From the NCBI GenBank assembly GCA_027489035.1, contig JAIYAN010000002.1, forward strand, positions 1 through 64,000: a stretch of 64,000 nt of DNA, given 5' to 3'. The notes below the pieces were generated by a model. That model was not told the origin of the DNA. It made no database searches and worked only from the letters and a program-made list of their open reading frames with translations. Source of the DNA: Chitinophagaceae bacterium. GTDB taxonomy: Bacteria; Bacteroidota; Bacteroidia; Chitinophagales; Chitinophagaceae. Positions within the stretch are counted from its first letter, which is position 1; every line of letters starts with the position of its first letter. Shown here one piece after another: positions 44,146 through 52,070 of this stretch. The position numbers and the translations under genes are program-made.

Positions 44146-45387
44146 ATGCGCAAATCGTTTAGCATATTTCAAAATTCAATTCGTTTAACATTTCAGGAAC
44201 TTAAAGTAAATAAGTTGCGTACTGCTTTGAGTTTAACAGGAGTGGCATTTGGTATTTTCTGTATAATTGGGGTGTTGACCACGGTTGGTAGTTTAGAAAA
44301 AAACATTCAAAATGAGGTTAAAAGTTTGGGTAATAATACCATTTACATCGACAAGTGGGATTATAGTGGCGGCCCGGATAAACCCATGTGGAAATATCGT
44401 GCAAGGCCAATTATGAAAAATGAGGAAACGGTTTTGATAAAACAACGTTCACCATTAACCGAATCGATTACTTATTTGATGCAGTCATTTACAAATATTT
44501 CATTCAAAGATGAAGTAATAGAAAATGCCACTATTTATTGTATCAATGAATCTCAAATTAAAATTCAGCCTTTGCAATTTGAGGTAGGTAGATATTTTTC
44601 TACATCTGAATTTGAAAATGGAACAAACAATTGTTTGATAGGATACACCAATGCCGAAGATTTATTTGGCTCAGCGGATCGAGCAATTGGAAAGCAACTT
44701 GATGTAAAAGGGAAAAAAGTGACTATTATAGGCGTAATTAAAAAAGAAGGAAAAAGTTTTATTGGTTGGGATTATGATAAATGTGTGATGCTGAATAATA
44801 AATATGCACGCGGATTATTTGATCCTGAAATGGCAAATCCCATTTTAATTGTGAAGGGGGCAGAAAATACCACAACAGATGCATTGAGTCAGGAATTAAG
44901 AGGTGTTATGCGTCAGATTAGAAAACTAAGTCCGCTTCAAGAAGATAATTTTTCATTAAATAGTGTTGAGGCATTCAGTAAAGCCATATCGGATTCTTTT
45001 GTAACCATTAATATTGTAGGTTCTATCATTGGTGGAATCAGTTTGATTGTTGGGATGTTTGGCATCGCCAATATTATGTTTGTAACTGTAAAAGAAAGAA
45101 CGTCAATTATAGGTTTAAAAAAAGCAATCGGTGCAAAAAAAGGAACCATATTATTTGAATTTCTTTTGGAAGCTTCTATACTTTGCATACTAGGTGGAGC
45201 AATTGGATTATTGTTGGTTTATATTTTAACACTAATTTTATCTGGGCCATTAGAATTTCCAGTGTATTTATCAGCACCAATGATATTTACCACAGTATGT
45301 ATTTGTTTGGCATTAGGCATTATCGCAGGTATCATCCCCGCATCACGTGCCGCCAAAATGGATCCGGTGAAGGCGATAAGGAGTTGA
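44146..45387 (+). CDS. ABC transporter permease, MacB/FtsX family
   Basis: 413 residues. One N-terminal membrane segment (LRTALSLTGVAFGIFCIIGVL), a large periplasmic MacB-type domain (about 50-280) and three C-terminal segments (IVGSIIGGISLIVGMFGIANIMFV, FEFLLEASILCILGGAIGLLLVYILTLIL, MIFTTVCICLALGIIAGIIPASRAA). The RTSIIGLKKAIGAKKG and KMDPVKAIR loops are family marks. The ATPase partner is not adjacent. A TAATTTAGC box at 44134 predicts a transcript start within one base of the ATG. Confidence 0.88.
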   Translation: MRKSFSIFQNSIRLTFQELKVNKLRTALSLTGVAFGIFCIIGVLTTVGSLEKNIQNEVKSLGNNTIYIDKWDYSGGPDKPMWKYRARPIMKNEETVLIKQRSPLTESITYLMQSFTNISFKDEVIENATIYCINESQIKIQPLQFEVGRYFSTSEFENGTNNCLIGYTNAEDLFGSADRAIGKQLDVKGKKVTIIGVIKKEGKSFIGWDYDKCVMLNNKYARGLFDPEMANPILIVKGAENTTTDALSQELRGVMRQIRKLSPLQEDNFSLNSVEAFSKAISDSFVTINIVGSIIGGISLIVGMFGIANIMFVTVKERTSIIGLKKAIGAKKGTILFEFLLEASILCILGGAIGLLLVYILTLILSGPLEFPVYLSAPMIFTTVCICLALGIIAGIIPASRAAKMDPVKAIRS

Positions 45388-45392
45388 GGATA

Positions 45393-45445
45393 AGGTTTAA
45401 ATCGCTTCGCTGGTTTAAAGTTTAATGGTTTAACGGTTGTAACCT
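45393..45445 (+). repeat. GCTTCGCTGGTTTAA repeat family, copy D
   Basis: TTTAAATCGCTTCGCTGGTTTAA and TTTAATGGTTTAA, just after the permease stop. An inverted partner at 45540-45574 makes this a roughly 180-base inverted-repeat-flanked unit. Confidence 0.65.
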
Positions 45446-45539
45446 TTTTCCGTTTTCGCATTTCTTTTTTTAATGTAATTTTAATATTAAGTATTGTTAC
45501 TGCGTAATTAAATAATTTGTATAAAAAACTATGGTAAGT

Positions 45540-45574
45540 AACCATTAAACCCTTTAACCATTAAACCCTTAAAT
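45540..45574 (-). repeat. Inverted partner of repeat copy D
   Basis: AACCATTAAACCCTTTAACC and CATTAAACCCTTAAATC, the inverted form of the TTTAATGGTTTAA words in copy D. It ends 6 bases before the EVE gene start codon. Confidence 0.5.
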
Positions 45575-45579
45575 CTCTT

Positions 45580-45990
45580 ATGTCCTACTGGCTTGTAAAA
45601 TCAGAACCCTTCAAATATAGTTGGGATCAATTTGTAAAAGATAAAAAAACCTTTTGGGATGGCGTGCGCAATTATGGTGCACGAAATAACCTAAAAGCCA
45701 TGCAAAAAGGAGATCAAGTTTTCTTTTATCACAGCAATGAAGGTGTTGAAATTGTGGGCATTGCTCAGGTGGTTAAAACCTTTTATCAAGATCCTACAAC
45801 AGAAGAAACAGCTTGGGTGGTAGTAGATTTAAAACCCATTAAAAAACTCAAAAATCCTGTTCCTCTAACAAAAATAAAATCAGATCCACGTTTAACGAAT
45901 ATGGATCTTGTTCGACTTGGTCGACTTTCTGTGCAAACCGTTAAAGAAGAAGAGTGGGCAATTGTTTTAGAATTGGCTGGTGAAAAATAG
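45580..45990 (+). CDS. EVE domain protein
   Basis: 136 residues, a stand-alone EVE domain (PUA-like fold that binds modified nucleobases such as 5-methylcytosine). Marks are YWLVKSEPFKYSWDQF, FWDGVRNYGARNNLKAM, GDQVFFYHS and the VQTVKEEEW end. No restriction partner is near. The sirtuin gene starts 8 bases after the stop, so the two are cotranscribed. Confidence 0.9.
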   Translation: MSYWLVKSEPFKYSWDQFVKDKKTFWDGVRNYGARNNLKAMQKGDQVFFYHSNEGVEIVGIAQVVKTFYQDPTTEETAWVVVDLKPIKKLKNPVPLTKIKSDPRLTNMDLVRLGRLSVQTVKEEEWAIVLELAGEK

Positions 45991-45997
45991 TATAAAA

Positions 45998-46681
45998 ATG
46001 AATAAGAAGCATATCGTTGTATTATCGGGTGCGGGCATATCTGCAGAAAGTGGATTGAAGACTTTTAGAGATAGCGATGGCTTGTGGATGGGACATAATA
46101 TTGAAGATGTAGCAACTCCTCGTGCATTTAAAAAGAATCCACAATTGGTACTTGATTTTTATAACATGCGTAGGAGAGACGTGGCAGAGGCAATACCCAA
46201 TAAAGCACATTTTGCATTAGCTGAATTAGAAAAAGAATATAACGTAACCATCATCACACAAAACATTGATGATTTACACGAACGTGCTGGTTCTACAAAT
46301 GTCATCCATTTACATGGCGAGATTTTTAAAATGAGAAGTTCTCTGGATGAGTCAATCATTCAACCCATTAAAACAGATATTCAATTGGGTGATGTAGCAC
46401 CCGATGGATCGCAATGGCGCCCACATATTGTTTGGTTTGAAGAACCTGTTCCACTTATTGAAGACGCTGCATTAATTATGGATATTGCGGATATTTTTTT
46501 ATTGATTGGCACCTCTTTACAAGTTTATCCAGCAGCTGGTTTAATACATTATCTGCCAGAAGAAACACCAAAGTTTATCATCGACAAAAAGATACCGCCT
46601 ACTGGAGAATTGCAAAATCTGAAAATCATTGAAGCTTCTGCAACGGTTGGAATTGAGGAGTTTGTAAAAGGATTGAAATGA
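45998..46681 (+). CDS. cobB: NAD-dependent deacylase (sirtuin, CobB-like), no zinc cysteines
   Basis: 227 residues. NAD-binding GAGISAESGLKTFRD, TQNIDDLHERAG, catalytic His in HLHGE and GTSLQVYPAAGL are standard. FYNMRR gives the Tyr-xx-Arg pair that marks desuccinylase/demalonylase-type sirtuins. The four zinc Cys of the small domain are missing (MRSSLDESIIQ, LGDVAPDGSQWRPHIVWFE instead). ATG 45998 was chosen; the longer GTG 45980 start lies inside the EVE coding region. Confidence 0.9.
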   Translation: MNKKHIVVLSGAGISAESGLKTFRDSDGLWMGHNIEDVATPRAFKKNPQLVLDFYNMRRRDVAEAIPNKAHFALAELEKEYNVTIITQNIDDLHERAGSTNVIHLHGEIFKMRSSLDESIIQPIKTDIQLGDVAPDGSQWRPHIVWFEEPVPLIEDAALIMDIADIFLLIGTSLQVYPAAGLIHYLPEETPKFIIDKKIPPTGELQNLKIIEASATVGIEEFVKGLK

Positions 46682-46683
46682 AC

Positions 46684-46732
46684 TTGTAAGGGTTGAAAAT
46701 ATTTGTAAGGGTTGAAAATATTCAACCCCTAC
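46684..46732. repeat. Tandem TTGTAAGGGTTGAAAATA unit with hairpin
   Basis: Two 18-base copies (46684-46701 and 46703-46720), the second of which folds with TTCAACCCCTAC (46721-46732) into a 12-pair hairpin with one mismatch. It lies between two converging genes and may act as their terminator. Confidence 0.6.
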
Positions 46733-46738
46733 GATGTT

Positions 46739-47542
46739 TTATTTCTCAATCCCCGCCACAATCCTCAACGGAGCCCCACTTCCTTTTCCTATTTTCATAG
46801 GCAATGCAATTACGCTAATTCCTTTTGCTGGTAGCTTATCAAGGTTTGCTACATTTTCAAATCCAGGCTTGTTGGCGCCTAATAAAATTTGATGCGTTTT
46901 GAAATCTTTTGATTGACCATAATCCATGCTTGGCGTATCTAATCCCATAGCTTTAATCTTTCTTTTTTCAACCAACCATTTTGTGGTTTCTGGATCAACA
47001 CCTGGGAAATGCAACATTGGTATGGCTTCTGGGCCTTTATTAGGAGTGCCGAAATACTTTTCACGATTGGGGTAGTATTGGCCATAACCAGTTTTGAATA
47101 GAATAATTGTGTTCTCTGGAATTTGCCCGTTTTCTTTTTCCCAGTTTTCAATATCGGCTATGCTTACCTGATAGTCGCGGTTGGCTAAAGCATTTTTAGA
47201 CACATCAATTACTATAGCATTTCCAATTAAACTATTTAAAGGAATCTCATCTACCGTTTCTTTATTTGCCGCAAAGTGAATGGGAGCGTCTAAATGAGTT
47301 CCTCCATGCTCTGGTGTACAAATGCTATAGGATGAATAGTAGAATCCAAGTGGTGTTATCCCTTCAGCATCAGTAACATGCTCAAAGTTTCTTACATTAT
47401 TGGGCCAATATAATGTGGTGCTGTCAAATGCATAAGTAAGGTCGATCCATTGCATTTTATCTAGTGAAACAGTTTTTTCATTTTTATCTGAACAAGAAAT
47501 TAAAAATGCAATTGTTAAAATGGAAAGAATAAGCTTTTTCAT
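46739..47542 (-). CDS. Cyclase-family hydrolase, lipoprotein (kynurenine formamidase-like)
   Basis: 267 residues. A lipobox LISC at about residue 17 marks an outer- or inner-membrane lipoprotein. The metal-binding HGGTHLDAPIHF motif and the downstream WLVEKRKIKAMGLDTPSMDYG part place it in the cyclase family, which includes bacterial arylformamidase. The substrate is not clear. ATG 47542 was chosen because it gives a clean lipoprotein signal. Confidence 0.82.
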   Translation of the reverse strand: MKKLILSILTIAFLISCSDKNEKTVSLDKMQWIDLTYAFDSTTLYWPNNVRNFEHVTDAEGITPLGFYYSSYSICTPEHGGTHLDAPIHFAANKETVDEIPLNSLIGNAIVIDVSKNALANRDYQVSIADIENWEKENGQIPENTIILFKTGYGQYYPNREKYFGTPNKGPEAIPMLHFPGVDPETTKWLVEKRKIKAMGLDTPSMDYGQSKDFKTHQILLGANKPGFENVANLDKLPAKGISVIALPMKIGKGSGAPLRIVAGIEK

Positions 47543-47592
47543 GATGAAGAATTTAGTCAAAATTAAAAAATTATTGATTTGCTATTTTTCTA

Positions 47593-47618
47593 TAGCCCAC
47601 GGTTGAAACCGTGGGCTA
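47593..47618. repeat. Palindrome TAGCCCACGGTT-GA-AACCGTGGGCTA
   Basis: Perfect 12-base arms with a 2-base loop, sharing its core with 38995-39012. A second small palindrome AATGGTTTCAACCATT follows at 47638-47653. No T-tract for clear terminator function. Confidence 0.65.
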
Positions 47619-47680
47619 CAAATGGTGATTTATATTTAATGGTTTCAACCATTTATTACGTTTGGATTTTAGAGAAGCAA

Positions 47681-48820
47681 TCAACTGTTCATAATCTCAT
47701 TCGCCATCACATCCCAACTATACTTCTTCTTTTCTTCAATCAAACCTGGTAAAAAACGATTGGAATTTTCTGCAAAAAAATGTTGAATGGTATTTGAAAT
47801 GGACAATGCATCTGGCTCCGAAACCAAACCCACTTTCTCATGAGGAACTAAGGCTGGTAAGCCGCCTACATTGGTAACAATCATTGGCACTTCAAAATGA
47901 TATGCCAAAGGAGTTACACCACTTTGTGTTGCGCTTCGATATGGCTGTATTACTACATCCGCAGCACATAAATAATTTTTCACTTCACTATCTGGTATAA
48001 AATCTGTTCGTAAAATCAATTCATCTTCAATGCCAAGTTTTGCTATCAACTCGTCGTATGATTTTCTGTCTTCATAAAATTCACCTGCTATTAAAAACTT
48101 GATCTGACCATTTAAATAATTCGATTTTTTGAGCAGTGAAATTGATTCAAATAATATGTCTAATCCTTTATATTTTCTTATGAATCCAAAAAACAAAACG
48201 ATTGAAATGGTTTCGTCGATGTTTAATATTTTTCTTGCAGATGATTGATCTATTTTTTCACCAAAGTTATCATAGAGCGGATGTGCCACAAATTTTGCAG
48301 GCATATTTGGTTTTATGCGTTTCAAATCAGACAATACCTGTTCACTCATTGTAATGTAAGCATCCACCGATTTTAAGAAATATTTCGTGAACGGCAAATC
48401 GCCTGGTCTTTTTTCGTGCGGTATGATGTTATCCGCAATACACACAATTCGTGTTTTTTTATTTTGTTTTACAATGCGTAAAATAGTGCCCAAGCAAGGC
48501 CCCATAAATGGCAACCAATATCTTACTACAATTATATCTGGTTTGATTTTTTTTATTTCATTACCAATCAACAACCAATTTATTGGATTTACAGAATTGA
48601 TACAAACTCTAATATTCAAATCCTTCGGTGCGGGTTCTGTTGAAAATTGTGTTGTGCCTGGAAATAGAAATCCAGGATATTGTAGCGAAAAAGTATAGAT
48701 AGTTACTTTGTTACCCTTCTGTTGAAATTCATGTGCTAATCGTTCATTGTAAGATGCCAAGCCTCCTCTGAGTGGATGAGCAGGCCCAATAATGACGATA
48801 TGTTTACCCTGTTGATTCAA
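47681..48820 (-). CDS. Glycosyltransferase family 4 (GT-B)
   Basis: 379 residues, TTG start. N-terminal part IVIIGPAHPLRGGLASYNERLAHEF is a glycan-binding Rossmann half; the C-terminal half carries LFFGFIRKYKGLDILFESI, LIAGEFYE, and the EPDA-like region after VTNVGGLPALVPHEKVG that binds the nucleotide sugar. Acceptor and donor are not readable. It lies 15 bases downstream of the GT2 gene and likely shares its transcript. Function: cell-envelope polysaccharide or glycolipid synthesis. Confidence 0.87.
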   Translation of the reverse strand: MNQQGKHIVIIGPAHPLRGGLASYNERLAHEFQQKGNKVTIYTFSLQYPGFLFPGTTQFSTEPAPKDLNIRVCINSVNPINWLLIGNEIKKIKPDIIVVRYWLPFMGPCLGTILRIVKQNKKTRIVCIADNIIPHEKRPGDLPFTKYFLKSVDAYITMSEQVLSDLKRIKPNMPAKFVAHPLYDNFGEKIDQSSARKILNIDETISIVLFFGFIRKYKGLDILFESISLLKKSNYLNGQIKFLIAGEFYEDRKSYDELIAKLGIEDELILRTDFIPDSEVKNYLCAADVVIQPYRSATQSGVTPLAYHFEVPMIVTNVGGLPALVPHEKVGLVSEPDALSISNTIQHFFAENSNRFLPGLIEEKKKYSWDVMANEIMNS

Positions 48821-48835
48821 AATTGTATTGATAAT

Positions 48836-49777
48836 TTATAATCCAATTTTTTTCTCAATCAAGTAAAAATTTCTTTCAGATGAATTTCGTGTTATCAACT
48901 CGCCAATAAATCCAGCCAAAAATAATTGAGTTCCCATAATCATGGCTAAAATGGCAAAAAAGAATAACGGACGTTCAGTCATTCCAGTTACATTAAACAT
49001 GAATTTTGTAATGGTGAGATATAGAAAAACAACAAACCCAAATGCAAATGAAGCAGTACCCCATAAACCAAAAAAATGCATGGGTCTTTTTCCAAATTTT
49101 CCTACAAAAAATATAGTCATTAAATCTAAAAAACCATTGATAAATCTATCCCAACCAAATTTTGTTACACCATATTTTCTAGCTCGATGTTCCACTACTT
49201 TTTCGCCAATTTTTCTAAATCCGGCCCATTTTGCTAAAACGGGTACATATCTATGCATCTCACCATAAACTTCAATGCTTTTTACCACATTAGATCTGTA
49301 AACTTTCAACCCGCAATTGAAATCATTTAATTTGATGCCACTCATTTTTCTAGCAGCTGCATTAAACAATTTACTAGGTATGTTTTTTGTAAATGTATTG
49401 TCGTAACGAACCTTTTTCCATCCACTCACCAAATCGTATTGACCAAGTGATAAGGTTTTTAATAACTCAGGAATTTCGTCTGGACTATCCTGCATATCAG
49501 CATCCATGGTAATAATATAATCGCCCTGGCTTGCTTTGAAACCTTCATTAAGCGCCGCACTTTTTCCATAATTGCGCTGAAATTTTATTCCTTTTATGTT
49601 TGGATTTTGCTCACTCAATTCGCGAATAACCTTCCAAGAATTATCCGTACTGCCATCGTCAATGAGAATCACTTCGTATTTCAAACGTTCTTGTGTTACT
49701 ACTTTTTCTATCCAAGCGCACAACTCGGGTAGAGATTCTTCTTCATTTAATAAAGGGATAACGATTGATACATCCAT
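48836..49777 (-). CDS. Glycosyltransferase family 2, membrane-anchored (GtrB/DPM-like)
   Basis: 313 residues. GT-A domain with VSIVIPLLNEEESLPEL, LIDDGSTDNSW, the TMDADMQDSPDEI donor motif (DxD), FNCGLKVYRSN and EHRARKYG, then two membrane segments near 225-300 (LWGTASFAFGFVVFLYLTI, FFAILAMIMGTQLFLAGFI). Such enzymes transfer a sugar to undecaprenyl or polyprenyl phosphate. It is between the DUF4199 gene and GT4. Confidence 0.9.
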   Translation of the reverse strand: MDVSIVIPLLNEEESLPELCAWIEKVVTQERLKYEVILIDDGSTDNSWKVIRELSEQNPNIKGIKFQRNYGKSAALNEGFKASQGDYIITMDADMQDSPDEIPELLKTLSLGQYDLVSGWKKVRYDNTFTKNIPSKLFNAAARKMSGIKLNDFNCGLKVYRSNVVKSIEVYGEMHRYVPVLAKWAGFRKIGEKVVEHRARKYGVTKFGWDRFINGFLDLMTIFFVGKFGKRPMHFFGLWGTASFAFGFVVFLYLTITKFMFNVTGMTERPLFFFAILAMIMGTQLFLAGFIGELITRNSSERNFYLIEKKIGL

Positions 49778-49828
49778 AAAATTATTTGTTATTCACTAAA
49801 GTCAAATATACGGTTTATAAGAATTAAA

Positions 49829-50317
49829 TTATTTTTTACCCCAAAATCCTGAAGCTACAACTGTTACCAAAGTTCCTAGTATTAGATACATTATGGTTTT
49901 AAGTGCAAGCATCATCGGAATAAAAATCTGTCTTAACTTTTTTGTATTCTCTGCTATTTCAGGCATAGTTTTATTTCCTTGCTTAATGATTAATTGTTCA
50001 TTAAATGTTATAGCTTCTTCCAAAATCTGTGGATTATACTTGTAAAATATCCAAGAGTATGAAACCATAAAAAAAGTAACCACAACAAAAATTTTAAAGC
50101 CTTCTCCAAACAATTGTTTAAAGCTAGTTTCTAGATTTAATTGTCGATAATGAAAAAGTCCCAATAATAATCCAGTTATAAATACAAAAAAAATAATGTA
50201 CTGGCTAGATCCATTATCCGGCATTTTGAGTCCATAAAAACAAATCAAAGAAGTGCTGATAAGCAATAAAGAAAGCAACATGCCTTTCTTTGTAGAATTA
50301 AGTGTATTTAAATTCAA
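49829..50317 (-). CDS. DUF4199 membrane protein
   Basis: 162 residues, four hydrophobic segments, ending WGKK. Matches the Bacteroidota DUF4199 family (FGEGFKIFVVVTFFMVSYSW region). Its TTG start overlaps the stop codon of the dihydroorotase-like gene (TTGA), so translation is probably coupled. An ATG at 50281 is an alternative start. Function unknown; the family often lies beside GT2 genes. Confidence 0.78.
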   Translation of the reverse strand: MNLNTLNSTKKGMLLSLLLISTSLICFYGLKMPDNGSSQYIIFFVFITGLLLGLFHYRQLNLETSFKQLFGEGFKIFVVVTFFMVSYSWIFYKYNPQILEEAITFNEQLIIKQGNKTMPEIAENTKKLRQIFIPMMLALKTIMYLILGTLVTVVASGFWGKK

Positions 50318-51570
50318 TTGAAAACGTTTTTGTTGTTGTTTATAATGCCCAATACTTTTCCTTTAAATGTTTGTCCGATGTATGGATTATTTATTGATTT
50401 TGATTTGATATCTTTTTGCTCAAAAGTATAGTTAACCGTTGGATCGAATAAAGTTAAACAAGCCTTTTCACCTTCTTCAATTTTTGGAATTGACAAATCA
50501 AAAATATTTCTCGGATTGGTAGTTAATTGATTGATTAAAGTATCTACATTTTTGGCATGGCTATTCAATACGCCAAATACATTTTCTAAACCAATCATTC
50601 CAAATTTTGCATATTCAAATTCGCAATTTTTCTCGTCGGTATGAAGGGGAGTGTGGTGAGATGCAATGCAATTTATGATACCTTCTGCAATGGCTTCTCT
50701 CACAGCAAGCATATCAGCTTTCGTTCGAAGTGGTGGATTAACTTTTAAATTGGTATTGTAATCCATCAAATCTTCGTCGCAAAAATGTGCATGATAAGGC
50801 GTTGCAGAAGCACTAATATTAACCCCCAATTGTTGTGCTTCATTAATGATTTCAATGCTTCTTCTGGTGGAAACCCCTGTAATATGCAATTTAGAATTGG
50901 TGTATTTTGCCAATTCGATATCTCTTGAAATCATCAATTCTTCTGCTATTGCTGGTTTTCCAGGCAACCCAAGTTGAGTGCTGATAACCCCTTCATTAAT
51001 TAACCCATTTGTAGCAATATTTTTATCATCCGGAATTTGAATAATAACAGATTGGTTGGCCAAAACATATTGCAAGGCTTTAATCATGATCCCTGCATTT
51101 TGAACTGAATGGGTTCCATCCGAAAAAGCAATTGCGCCACTTTGGTGCATATCGTACATTTCTGACAATTCGCTTCCTGCAGCATTTTTAGTGATGCTGC
51201 CAATGGGGTGAATGTTTACAGCAAATGGACTGGCTTTTTGTACTATATATTCAATTTGAGTTTTTGATGAAAAAGTAGGATTTGTATTTGGCGCAATCAT
51301 TACGTTTGTAAATCCGCCTGCTGCAGCAGCAGCAATTCCCGATTCTAGTGATTCGCGATATTCATAACCAGGATCAGAAAACTGAGCAAACACATCCATC
51401 CAACCAATGCTCACATGCAAATTTTCAGAAGTAATCGTGTTGTCCGCTTGTACATCTAGATAATCTGAAATGTTGGTTATAATACCATTTTCAATAAGAA
51501 TATCTTTTATCTCACCATGAAAGGGTGTATCTGAACAGATGATTTTTGCTTGTTTAATTAGTAATTTCAT
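50314..51570 (-). CDS. Dihydroorotase homologue lacking metal ligands (pseudoenzyme)
   Basis: 418 residues with the amidohydrolase fold of the PyrC type II/allantoinase branch. Active dihydroorotase has DxHxHxRDPG; here residues 59-68 read DVFAQFSDPG, so both His ligands and the substrate Arg are gone. The next His position reads IIQIPDD, and the catalytic Asp of TDHAPH is His305 (SHHTPLH). His229 remains. The protein should be unable to hydrolyse dihydroorotate. Non-catalytic homologues (PyrC' of Pseudomonas) are needed to assemble aspartate carbamoyltransferase, so a structural role with PyrB is the best guess. Start ATG. Confidence 0.88.
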   Translation of the reverse strand: MKLLIKQAKIICSDTPFHGEIKDILIENGIITNISDYLDVQADNTITSENLHVSIGWMDVFAQFSDPGYEYRESLESGIAAAAAGGFTNVMIAPNTNPTFSSKTQIEYIVQKASPFAVNIHPIGSITKNAAGSELSEMYDMHQSGAIAFSDGTHSVQNAGIMIKALQYVLANQSVIIQIPDDKNIATNGLINEGVISTQLGLPGKPAIAEELMISRDIELAKYTNSKLHITGVSTRRSIEIINEAQQLGVNISASATPYHAHFCDEDLMDYNTNLKVNPPLRTKADMLAVREAIAEGIINCIASHHTPLHTDEKNCEFEYAKFGMIGLENVFGVLNSHAKNVDTLINQLTTNPRNIFDLSIPKIEEGEKACLTLFDPTVNYTFEQKDIKSKSINNPYIGQTFKGKVLGIINNNKNVFN

Positions 51571-51699
51571 TTTGTATTACTCCATTTAGGTGTATAACTA
51601 TTATTTCTAAATGCCTATTTTTCGGATTAATTATTGATTTTTTCCAACGCAAATATCAATAAAAAATGTGAGGAAACAATGTAGACTATGACGTTTATT
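51571..51699. other. Spacer upstream of the dihydroorotase-like gene, no gene seen
   Basis: Upstream of the minus-strand dihydroorotase-like gene. AT-rich with no open frame of note; it leads into the long inverted repeat. Confidence 0.4.
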
Positions 51700-51850
51700 G
51701 TTTGGCGTTTGGTGTTTGGTGTTGGAGTGTCCAAATGTATTAGCATTTTCCCATGAAACGGAAGTTATAGATCTAGCATCCAGCATGATTTTTTTGTCCA
51801 AAATTTACAATTAGAATTTATCTTCCAACACCAAACGCCAAACGCCAAAC
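51700..51850. repeat. 27-base inverted repeat element
   Basis: Arms 51700-51726 and 51824-51850 match in 26 of 27 positions when inverted; words GTTTGGCGTTTGGTGTTT and CCAAACGCCAAACG are themselves small tandem repeats. 97 bases lie between. No target-site duplication is obvious. Confidence 0.75.
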
Positions 51851-51997
51851 AAATCTCCCATTATAAATAAACTGCATCTCTTATCCTGCATTCAATTTCT
51901 GCTTTCTTCCAATTTTAAAGCATTTTTCTACCATTTCTATATTTTATTCAACAATTGAGTGCTTTATTTTTAATTTTTACAATCATTTGCATAAGTA

Positions 51998-52030
51998 TTT
52001 GTTTGTGTGACAATGATAGAATAAATTTGC
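51998..52030 (+). promoter_or_regulatory. Promoter of the pyruvate dehydrogenase E1 beta gene
   Basis: -33 TTTG at 51998-52001 and -7 TAAATTTGC at 52022-52030 with a 20-base spacer. The start predicted by the rnpB ruler is near 52035, a 36-base leader. Confidence 0.6.
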
Positions 52031-52070
52031 CCACAATATTTAAATTTCTATATCAAAAATCAAAAATAGC

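Noticed and set aside
51700..51850. Insertion sequence
   Set aside because: Only 97 bases lie between the arms, with no coding capacity and no visible target duplication.
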